Below are positions 55,064-64,000 of a DNA stretch of 64,000 nucleotides, one piece after another (the stretch's first letter is position 1; every line of letters starts with the position of its first letter). Source of the stretch: Cercozoa sp. M6MM (taxonomy: Eukaryota > Endomyxa: Ascetosporea). The notes beneath the pieces are model-generated. The model worked only from the letters and a program-made list of their open reading frames with translations, did not search any database and was not told the origin of the DNA. The stretch lies in the NCBI GenBank assembly GCA_040357565.1, contig JBDODJ010000019.1, one strand, 5' to 3'. Made by a program: the position numbers and the translations under genes.

Positions 55064-56547
55064 TCAGTCTCGGCGCTTCGGAAGAGCACCGATGTACTCG
55101 CCATAACCACCATCGCGCCTGTCAACAACGTCGGCGACCTTCTTGAGATGATCGATGCAGTTGCGGATCGTCTCCAGTGGAAGCTACATTCACAGCAAGC
55201 AAAGTCAAAAAATAAAAAGAAAACGGGCTACGTAATTTACTGCATGAAGTTCGCTCTTGATGGCTTTGAGGAGAGCATCTCGCGAGACGTAGGTTTGCCG
55301 AGTCACAACGTTCTTCATCTACCACGGCTAAAAATAAACGAGAAGATGAGAGTGGGAGTCTAAATTTACGCCAACTGTACCAGAGCCCAGATCAACTCAA
55401 TCGGATTGAAGTCCGGACTGTACGGTGTGTTCTGAATCCATCGGCCCTGCACATGAATACAACAGCCGCTGCACTCAACAACAAGGACGAAAGAGGAAAA
55501 GTACTGGGTAATGATCCTCGAGACATGCAACGGCGAGTGTCGCGCGATGCGCTGCCGCACCATCCTGCATAAAAACAAGCAGGTGACGGATCTCACCGTG
55601 ATTCCCGTTGACCCAGTAGTCATGCAATGTCTCGACGTATGCTTGTGCTACGCGTCAGACACAACATGCACCGAGAGGAAGCACCGGTAAGAAAACTCAC
55701 TGTCGACGTTCTCGCCCTTGTCGAAAAAGCGCACGTGCACCAGTCCGAGCTGCACTCAATTTCGTGACCCAGAATGACGCATAAAGGTAACACAGAGTAA
55801 AATTAGATACCTGCCAGTTGATCGCAGCCCACACGTGCACCGAGTGGGCCCCACGAATGCGACGACGATCATCGCGTAAATCGCAGCGACGACGCCAAAG
55901 CCATCGCTTGGCTTTATCGCCACCTACACGATGACTGTGGGTTCAAGACAACGATAAATATACAAACCCAGGAAAAGAACTGTCAGTGGGCCTTACCCTG
56001 GTTACGATGCTTTCGTCAGACCAGACGACCCACTCGTGCCAGTTCGGATTGAGCCGCCACATACGCTTCATCCACCGAGCAAATGTGCGGCGCAGCTTGC
56101 GCGACGCCAAGCTCAACGGAGGGCGTGCCTGAACAAAGGGGTCGAGTGGCACAGAAAAGCTCAAGAGCACCTACTGCGTCAGCGAAGGCGGCAAGGGAAC
56201 GGCGGGCAGCAAACGCACGAATCGTCATTTCAGACACTTTAATACCGTGCTCGCTACACAAAAAAGGGTAAACGGGTCAGGTAACGCGACAAAGGTAAGG
56301 GATACAGAGTCACAAATGGGTGGCACAGGACAAAAGGGTACAAGGTATAAACGGGATGATGAGAAGGCTTCATACGCATCCATAAATTCGCGTGCCGTTT
56401 TCAGCGAGGAGCCACGTCGCTGCAGAAACAGTGTCAGCGACCGCTACACTCACCCATAACTGTGTTGTATGGACATCCGCCACAAAGCCACGCGAGAACA
56501 AACTCACCGCAACGCCTGCCGGCGCCGCCACAACCTTGCCAACTTCA
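55064..56547 (-). CDS. Tc1/mariner (IS630-type) DDE transposase, spliced
   Basis: Cut-and-paste transposase in about nine exons, all with GT-AG borders and no frameshift seen. The start MKLARLWRRRQALR is at 56547. DNA-binding helices follow (HGIKVSEMTIRAFAARRSLA), then ASRKLRRTFARWMKRMWRLN. The catalytic core comes next: WVVWSDESIV (first Asp), VHVWAAINWQ, LGLVHVRFFDKGENVDS, HLLVFMQDGAAAHR (second Asp) and YSPDFNPIELIWAL (third acidic residue, Glu). The C-terminal exons read MKNVVTRQTYVSRDALLKAI and ETIRNCIDHLKKVADVVDRR, ending LPKRRD. All three catalytic acidic residues are present, so the enzyme may be active. Confidence 0.82.
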
Positions 56548-56636
56548 TTAACGCTTAGTTTAGCAGCTTAGCTCTTCATACTCAGCCTCAACCTTGCTTG
56601 GTGGTGGGACACACCACAGGGCCACACCATTGAACA

Positions 56637-56766
56637 CGCCTGGTGCGTTTGTGACTCGAATTCAAACATTTTAGTCCGACATGGCAAAGATCCGCACCCA
56701 GCCACACCACAAACGCGCCAGGTGTGGGCCATTGATCAAAGATCATCCACACCTGGTGCGTTTTCG
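56637..56766 (+). repeat. Subterminal repeats of the transposon
   Basis: Three near-copies of (C/G)CCTGGTGCGTTT: forward at 56637-56653, inverted at 56708-56724, forward at 56750-56766. They may be transposase-binding sites. Confidence 0.65.
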
Positions 56767-57004
56767 GTGTGGATCAACAGATCTGGGCTTGACATGAGAT
56801 CAGTGGCGATCGCCCAACTTGCTCGAAACTGATTTCGAACTGAAAAAAAAACTGATAAAAACTGATTTTCTCGGTGTGTCGGCTTTTACGGGAGAATCTG
56901 AGCCACATCTGAGGGCTTAGGTGCACAATCTAACGCGTTGCTATGCTCCTTTCGGCTGCTAAGCCTCATATGAAGCTCCTGATTTTCTGGGTCGGATTGG
57001 AGGT

Positions 57005-57023
57005 ATTTTCTATGCGGACTTTA
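57005..57023 (-). repeat. Right terminal inverted repeat with TA
   Basis: ATTTTCTATGCGGACTTTA; perfect inverted match to 52551-52569. Confidence 0.75.
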
Positions 57024-57139
57024 TCGGCCTCCAAAGTCAAAGGTTGAAGGCAGCGTTTTCCCATTGGTGTGATCGAAACCTCCTGCTGTTGCCCCGCTTA
57101 AACATAAGGTGGCGATTTCCTTTGAAATGCTACCTGACA

Positions 57140-60100
57140 ATGCATGGGGAGATCTTATGGACGATTTTTTGGCTTTTGCTGGTGGGCGTACGGTCACAAA
57201 CCCCGCCCGGCAAAGACCTGTTCGAGCCCTGTGCCTTCGACATGGAGTGCAAGGCCGGCTTGGTTTGCGAGTCTAACAGCACAGCTCTAGTACATACCTC
57301 TCCGCGTTTTTCTATTTCATCACTCCTGGGTGCACTTCGTACAGGTTTGCAGCTTACTTCCTTGCTCCATAAACGGAGATTGCGGGACCTTCACCCGTCG
57401 ATGCTTGCCATCAGTGAAATTGTGCTCGGCATTTGAGTCGTGCCTTATCGACGCGGACTGCACGAATAACTTTCGTGGGTTGTGCACGTACCTGTAGTCA
57501 AATTAAAGCTGGATATTGTCTTTGTAAATTTATCTCAGGATGCACCTCTGAGGGGTTCACATGCAAAGAGACGGGAAACTGCGATACCGATGCAGACTGT
57601 ACAGACTCGATTTTGTTTTCATCGCCTCAAGAAAAAAGGGTAACGCAAATTGGATTAGGTCTATCTACTACGAGAATGTTTAATGACAGACCTTCCTTTC
57701 TCAATTCGACGTGCAAATCGCACCTTCAATGCTTCTTGAGTATCTCTCTCAAAACGACACCGCGCTGTGCGTGAGCAAAACGTGCCTCTTCCCAGGCATG
57801 GTTGACTCACGTCGCATGGACCAGACACTTAATTTGAGGCCGTAACGTCCAAGCCCTTCTTTTCATAATGTAAATATAACAGAAATACACAGTGATGTAA
57901 ATTTATTGCAGCACCGCAGATGCAACGTCAGGACTGTCGTTGCGAGCGTTGTCCAGTGCGGTCCCCGGCGAGGAATACGACACCCTCTCTGGTTTAATGG
58001 TAGTTTCTGAGTCGCTCATGATTCATGAACCAGGAACGATTTGGGCGGGTTTGTGCAGCTCCAGCGCTCTCTGATCGGGGCGGCGTGGTTTAATGCGCAG
58101 ACGACAAGTGTTACTACTCTAAACCGAGTGTTTTCCTCGGTCAAGTATGGAGACGGGCCCGAACTAGCTCCTCGTAATTTACTTTTTCAGGCCAGCCAAA
58201 TGAATTCATGGGAACTGGGAAATGGCTGGGATAGGCTCTCGGTTTACCGCCGAAATTGAAGCGGTCGCGCGGCTATTTTTTGCAGATGAAATCCGGTTTG
58301 CTCCTGAGCCCGCTGGAGGTACAACACTGCTTCCCTCTGCGTGAGTGCGAGTGTTTCATATCGCAGACGCTCGGCTTCGCGCGCGTCGTTTTTCGGGCTT
58401 TGCTTGTCTCAGCATCCTACGTCAGATCAATAACGCAACACAGAACGTATCAGAGGTATTTAATCTCGAGGAGCAGCGCGTAGGCGGTTCTATCGCAAGC
58501 TGCATGAGAGTGGATCGAACGTATGCCTCTCCGCCTCTGCTATCGATGCCATGGAACCCCTGTTAATGAGTACCTTTCTTGACAGCACGCGGTTTCTTGG
58601 TTCGAGTGAAGATCGCTTTCCTCCACTGACGCCGATTTTTGTTCCTGCTGACATGTGCGCTGCGCGTGTGCTGTGGAACGGAGATGAAGGCTTCCTTCGA
58701 AACCGGAGCTTTGTTTCTGGCCCTCCTCCGGCGGAAGAAACAGCAGGAATTGTGACCAACAATACCGAGGAGTACTCCGAGATGATTGTCAATGCGTGCG
58801 CTTTTACGCAGAGTCGCGCCCCCACCGATCCGACGCGACAGAGTCCAACTCAAGGCACCTTCGATCAACAATGGGTGGCTTCTGACAAACAAGACTCTCT
58901 TCGAGTTCTGTACCGTGCACGTCCAGTGCGATTTGGGGCAGTGGTAGTGGATCCGCGTGGACCCCTTCATCAACGAGAACGTGTGTCCCCGCTCGTGATC
59001 CTCCAAAGGCCAGTTCCCGGTGAAGCGAATCTTGTGTCGGAGTCCTTCGTCCAGGTCATTCGCCTTGTTCCTTGTTCAATTCAATTGACTTGAATACTGT
59101 AATGTAGTGTATCTATACTTCGACTGCTACTGTTTAATAGAACGATCTGTCGAGCGAGCTGAAAGTGCACCAGCAGACAAACGCAACAACAGTGCAACTT
59201 CTCGTTTCCTTTGATCGACCGCTGCCGCCACCAGTCTTTGACTCAGCCTTGTCGCCAATGCTGCAAGACGAGTTGTACGACCCGATGACCGAGACTGTCC
59301 GTCACTTTCCTGTAGCAGAGGAAAGGCCTGGACCTAATGGTGCAACGCCACCGATCGTGTACCTACGTCTCAGCGTGGATGGCACCTGCATCTCGCCCAT
59401 AGTTGATCGTGATCTACCATGCCAACGAGTCGACTATGCCTATCGTTCACGTGCACAACTAGGCGCATGGAAGTCCCCGGTATAGTTACTTGTTTTCTGC
59501 TCCTTCTCCACTGATGTCATTGAACAGGCCAGCAACACCACAAGGAGCACTCTTCCTGATGACGTGTCTCCTGGTGTCTTGAAACAACAACGAATGTCTC
59601 CAGAGCAGCTGCTGCGACGCGGACTGGCCCAGTTACCGAGGGAGCGCGAAGAAATGCGACGCCTCTGTGTGGCACAAGTTCCCGTTGAGCGCCTTCTCGA
59701 GTCCGACTCGATCTGTGTCTATTGGAACGACACCAAATTCGTCCAGCGAGTCGATCTGCTCACCATCACAGGGGTGCGTCAGCCTTTGTAGAGTCCTCAC
59801 AACAACGCTCGGTAGCGTCATCCTGTTTCACATTGTAGACACCGCCGAACGATTTTAAATCCATCAGTGGACGCATTCGATTCAGCGGTCCCGCGATGTC
59901 CGTGTAACACCCCACCTGTCCTGCATTTTACGACGACTATCTTACACGTGTTACTGATATTGTAGGTACGAAGTACCAGTTCGTGTTCGAGCCATGTCAA
60001 CGCGTTTTGTTGAAGCTGTACGCCCTTCTTCTCCTTTATATAAATTTAGAATACATCACTTCACTACGTTGCTCGCAGTGTAAGACACTTGAAACCCAGT

Positions 60101-62121
60101 GCTCCCGCGGGCAGGTGCGCGTCTTTGTCGATCCGACAAAGAACACGCTGCGAGGCGATCCTCAGATCGACGATTCTGCTCTAAGGTATCAACAAGCTAA
60201 ACAGAAGTGTACAGACTGTTTTGACTTGACGATTTACCAGATTTGAGTGTCGTCGCGTTCCTCAAAATGTGGGGGGAACTTGCTTCCTCGCAGATGCCGA
60301 TCGGTCCAGTACCACTTCTTTCTGTAGTCGGCGTATCACTCTTACAGCTCCCACTGTAGGAGACGTGAACCGCGTGGGACGCTGCAGCGGCACTGGTCAC
60401 TGCGTGCACCGTTCGTTCATACTTCGTGCACAACTAGCGTCAAGTCATGAATGCATGGAAGTTATCAACGACCTCACGTTGACAGGTGGTACAGCATCAG
60501 ATCCGGAAGTACAGCGACCATTTCCTCTAGTCGATACAATGGGCACGGTTTCTTTGCACGAAACTCCGAGCGACAGCAGCGACGCCGTAGTCCTGCCACC
60601 ACTCGCTGCTCAGAGCAGCAGGCGCTCGGCAAGCATGCTAGGCGAGTTGCTGTGGCTGCGAGCGCAGAAGAGAGTGCTGTACTGGTACAGCTTCACTTAC
60701 TGTGTTTTAGATAACACTTCATTGAGGTCGGTATAATTCAATAGTCAACGCACGTTCCACTTCACGTTGGTGCAACTCGCGGATCCGCGGTGCTCGGACG
60801 ATGGCAGTGTGCTGCAGTTCAAATGGGCTGTACTCCCTGCATTCAACCGGAGTCGGAGTGCTCGTCTGCTGAGCGAACTGTGCGCGCTAAACATCGCATT
60901 CTCCTTACAGGCTGCGGCTTTGTCCGCGAGGTAGCTTTGCTCGAGACTGCTGTTTTTATTGTCAATGATGAGCATACTTGAACGAAGGAGCGAACCTGCT
61001 TCAAACTTCGCCGCGCAAATACTTCGCACAGACACTCGAACCGCGTTTTCACGCATGAGTTTGGTACAAAAAACGTACGACAGGCATTCCTTCACTTGTT
61101 GTTGTTGCTTTAGGAACAACTGTTCGGAGGAGCAGCCCAAGTTCCTTTCAACCAGACGGTGGCCAATGTGACAACCGAAGCTCCGCCATCATTCGATGCG
61201 GTGGTTGATGATGCTGTCTTTCGAGCAGTGGCGGTGCGAGGCGAATCGATTTCACCAGGCTCCAATCAAGGCGTACCTCAGACTGAGTCGGCACTGTCGC
61301 TGGAAGAGTTCTCACAGCAGATGCTTGAAACTCACGAACGCACACTCGACATTGTGCTTAGTGCAAGGGGTACATTCTTCAATTTTGTTGAGACTGCATT
61401 GAATAAGTGGGCTACCTTTGTAGGTATCGCCGTGGAAACCAACATTGCATTTGCTTGCGATCGAGAGGAATTGCAAGCGTTGGTGCAAGACGCGTCCGAG
61501 CGATTGTTCCAGGAGGCGCTGTTTGAAGTGATTTGTACGCGTGTTTTCGGGTACATCTAACCAATATCGTTGTCTGATCAGTTTCAAGCGCTGTTTGAGT
61601 CCAGTGTTGAAAGACGCGTGCAAGTGGGCGACAGTTGCGCGCTGCAGTGCAATTCGCAAGTGGGATACCGAAGACACCTCCAGTACGAGAGTTTAGTAGG
61701 TAGTTTCATAGCATTAGTCATCACTGTGTTTGAAACAGACGAGCGGACTGCGTCTTTGACCGAGACAAGAACATGCCACGATGGCAGCTGCGAGGTGCGC
61801 CCTCATTGTCCATTTCTGCTGAAAACATGCAGCTCTTTCTTACTCGACTGGCTGCCCGCATTCAGGTACAGTATATTTGTGGTTGGCAGCAACAACTTGA
61901 AGAAAAATCAAAGCCAGGAAACCTCTTGACTCTTTTGTTTCTCTTTTGCTCAGTGCAAACCGGACAAGAGCCAGCTAGTTCGTATCGTCTTCTCTGTGTT
62001 TCTGTCCCTGGGAGTAGCCGGACTGTGTGCGTCTCTGTGGCTTACGCTGCGACACCGCCACCTCAAGATTCAAACGCAATCAACCGAGTCTGCTGCAAAT
62101 TCTCAGGTTTGTGCAGATTAA
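57140..62121 (+). CDS. Large single-pass type I membrane protein of unknown family
   Basis: The start MHGEILWTIFWLLLVGVRSQ at 57140 is a signal peptide. Small cysteine-rich exons follow (DLFEPCAFDMECKAGLVCES; CSINGDCGTFTRRCLPSVK; GFTCKETGNCDTDADCTDS), then large ectodomain exons (LNRVFSSASQMNSWELGNGW; STFLDSTRFLGSSEDRFPPL; NATTVQLLVSFDRPLPPPVF; RLCVAQVPVERLLESDSICV; CTDCFDLTIYQ; NVGGTCFLADADRSSTTSFC; EALFEFQALFESSVERRVQV). Near the C terminus one transmembrane helix, IVFSVFLSLGVAGLCASLWL, is followed by a short basic tail TLRHRHLKIQTQSTESAANS and a stop at 62119-62121. The precursor is probably over 1000 residues. It begins only 117 bases from the transposon's right end, so its promoter may lie within or be disrupted by the element. 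Exon joins 57.8-58.5 and 59.9-61.1 kb are tentative. Confidence 0.6.
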
Positions 62122-63138
62122 CGGTACAGTATTGTAGATTTACATGCGTTCGATAATGTCTGATGACCAGTTTGCTGGACGAAGAGAACTGCATTAAATT
62201 CCATTTCGTACCTGTATTTAATGCTCGTCCTCAGAACTCGTGCTCTGCTCACCAGTGCCGGGAGTAGCAGAGTGTCGTACGGAGAGTCGTGAGTCCGACT
62301 CTGCTCGCGCTCGTGTAAATCGATGGCATTGCTCGAGTAGCAGGAGGTGAACATCTTCAGAACATCTTCAGCTTTAGAAAATACAAAACGTCCTGAGGCA
62401 CGTATTGACAGTACGCTTCGCTCATAGCAGTTCTCAGAGCAGCCACCGCAAGTACACAATACTTTGAGTATGCCTTTGTATCTAAACAATGACGCTAGAG
62501 TAGCTGTTTTGTGGATTTCTGTTCTGCGCTTTTATTGCCGTCGAGTTCCGGATTCTGCATGATCAGCTTCGACTGGGTAGAGAGCAAGCGCGGGGAGTGC
62601 TGTGAAACTCGACCGAAACTGAAATTCTACGCTCTTGTAAACCGTATCCGGACCCCGGGCGTTCGTTTCAGTTCAGATGTGGCGCACTCGATTGAGCGCG
62701 TCTGGTCGTGGGGTAGGTGACTCGGAACTGCCGCAGCGCAGAGTCCATCAGCGGCGCGCACCGCCACCCTGACTCAGAGTGTCGGACTGACTTGAAGTCT
62801 CGGCTTGCGAGCACGGACAGTGGCACACGCGCACACTCCTGCTCCGATACAGCGCAGTACCGTAGATACTGTGATAAGATACGGTAATTCGGGAATGTGA
62901 AAATGCATTTGCATGCCCCTGGGAGGGAATCAATTAACGTGTGTCTCTTTTCGGACCGAGCACGACAGGAACGGAACGAAAGCGAACAATCAAGCTGGCA
63001 ACTACGCACGCGATGGGAAGGCAGTCTCCAAGCAACCCGAGGACCGATTAGACATTGGATACACCGTGTGTTCCCTCCCAAGGGCGTTGTTGAGTGTGTG
63101 TTTGTGCGTGTGTGCAATAAATCGGAGGAGAATGAGAC
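62122..63138. other. Spacer with dispersed repeat copy 2
   Basis: Contains the repeat at 62404-62491 and otherwise only short open frames with no motif. The right part includes the 3' UTR of glycerol-3-phosphate dehydrogenase. Confidence 0.5.
62404..62491 (-). repeat. Dispersed repeat, copy 2 (inverted mate of 681-777)
   Basis: Reverse complement of the repeat near the window start. The best block (62404-62447) differs at about two of 44 positions. Confidence 0.75.
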
Positions 63139-64000
63139 TCACAGAGCAGCCTGCGGCGTCGACGGGCGCAATGGACGCGGCTCGGCGTGCATGAACACCT
63201 GTGCCACCAAGCCAGTTAAAGTTACGTCAAGAAACCACATCCCTGTTTTCAATCTCAATAGGACTCGTACCTCAACGATAGATCGGACGGGCGCATTGTC
63301 GAACGCGATCTTGTACACCTGCGACATGAACGGGAAGTCCGTCACAGCGTCCTGCGCCGTGAGCACCTGCATCACTTCCTGCACACCAAAACAGACACAT
63401 AGTTCAACACAACCTACAATAAAATGAGCTGAGGTGTTCAGCCAGTTGTGTAGCCAGTTTGTACCTTAGCAGTGCCTGTGCCCTGCAACTTCTGGCCCTT
63501 GAGCAAATCGGCCTCAATTTGCTGCCATGACGGCGTGGCACCTGTCAGATATTGTATTTTCAACTTCAAGTTGGCGGGTGTTTTGGTGCTGTAACATACC
63601 CTGCTTGGTCTGCTCGGCGAAAGCCATGGCACAGCGGTGGTTGCGACCGGCGAGACACGTCGTAATCAGATCGGCCATACCTGCGGATTCCCAGAACGTC
63701 TGCTCCTGACAGTTGCCTGCGTTCCCACACAAAAACAAGAGATGACAGCAAACCAAACCAGTGTCTGTTGGTACCAAGGAAGCGCTGCGCGAACTTGCGA
63801 ATCTCCGAGAAGCCGATGCGCATGAGCGAAGCGCGCGTGTTGGAGCCGAAACCAAGGCCATCAGCAAAGCCAACACCCAGGGCGACAACGTTCTTCAAGG
63901 CACCGCAGACTTCGACACCGGCCACGTCGGGCACAGCTAACAAACACAGCATATCATTTTACCAAAAATAGACTGGGTTGAGAGACAGTACCATCCACGC
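63139..64000 (-). CDS. GPD1-like: NAD-dependent glycerol-3-phosphate dehydrogenase, 5' end outside the window
   Basis: Reduces dihydroxyacetone phosphate to glycerol 3-phosphate, feeding glycerolipid and glycerol synthesis. The C-terminal substrate-binding domain is covered by five exons: [20 protein letters not shown] and [73 protein letters not shown], then [28 protein letters not shown] carries the catalytic lysine, and SNTRASLMR the conserved substrate-binding arginine region. It ends [18 protein letters not shown] after an intron with acceptor GGCACAG. The N-terminal NAD domain lies beyond 64000. No peroxisomal SKL-type end is present. Confidence 0.93.

Larger units (their letters stand above)
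52551..57023. mobile_element. Tc1/mariner-like DNA transposon with a second gene
   Basis: Bounded by AAGTCCGCATAGAAAAT (52553-52569) and its perfect reverse complement (57005-57021), each flanked outside by TA, the target-site duplication of Tc1/mariner elements. Internal length is about 4.47 kb. Both subterminal regions share short motifs: ACACCAGGCGCG near 52706 at the left, and CGCCTGGTGCG / CACCTGGTGCG near 56637 and 56750 at the right. Inside are a spliced DDE transposase (55064-56547) and another minus-strand gene (52758-54309). The TIR match is short, so the limits are inferred from TIR, TA flanks and content together. Confidence 0.65.

Noticed and set aside
62668-63117. Minus-strand 149-residue frame
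   Set aside because: Arg/Ser/Cys-rich with no motif; lies beyond the stop of the glycerol-3-phosphate dehydrogenase and is probably UTR or spacer.

Overview
This window is nuclear DNA from a single-celled eukaryote, most likely an alga or other protist that I cannot place further. Almost every recognisable gene is cut by many short GT-AG introns, often 50-200 bases. The proteins are eukaryotic: condensin, AMP deaminase, the U3 snoRNP protein IMP3, a TTI1-type HEAT protein, a GT64 glycosyltransferase and a mitochondrial ATP synthase subunit g. A cytochrome b5 front-end desaturase fits a PUFA-making microbe. Introns are rich in poly-C tracts, minisatellites and CA/TA microsatellites. There are two assembly gaps at about 40.06-40.28 kb.

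Layout. 0-2 kb: sparse, with a doubtful zinc-finger exon and one arm of a dispersed repeat. 2.1-7 kb: a divergent lipid pair, front-end fatty-acid desaturase (-) and 3-oxoacyl-ACP synthase (+). 7.3-13.5 kb: minus-strand Lys/Arg-rich protein, GT64 glycosyltransferase, and a mitochondrial armadillo/TPR protein. 14-18.4 kb: AMP deaminase (+). 18.4-24.4 kb: a tandem segmental duplication holding a secreted cysteine-rich repeat protein, a broken copy of the AMP deaminase 3' end, and a second 5'-truncated array of the same cysteine-rich exons. 25.7-34.8 kb: condensin subunit 1 (D2) (-). 35-36.2 kb: RING protein (-). 36.2-38 kb: non-coding with repeats. 38-40.4 kb: an unidentified intron-rich protein (-) next to the gaps. 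41.2-42.2 kb: an intron-containing homologue of bacterial phage-tail-collar (MdpB-type) proteins (+). 42.9-48.9 kb: divergent IMP3 (-) and TTI1-like (+). 49.6-50.6 kb: ATP synthase subunit g-like (+). 50.7-52.4 kb: a protein with two retropepsin-like domains (-). 52.55-57.02 kb: an apparent Tc1/mariner-type transposon with 17-base inverted ends and TA duplications, carrying an apparently intact spliced transposase and a second gene. 57.1-62.1 kb: a large single-pass membrane protein of unknown family (+). 63.1 kb to the end: NAD-dependent glycerol-3-phosphate dehydrogenase (-), cut by the window edge.

The genes do not form one pathway. The desaturase, 3-oxoacyl-ACP synthase and glycerol-3-phosphate dehydrogenase all bear on lipid synthesis but are not clustered. 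The most unusual items are the phage-tail-collar gene with introns, the tandem retropepsin protein, the duplicated cysteine-rich exon array with its AMP deaminase scar, the two-gene transposon, and a strand-oriented TTTTAC-poly(C) motif shared by introns of unrelated genes. All exon structures are read by eye; start codons and splice sites not stated in an entry are approximate.
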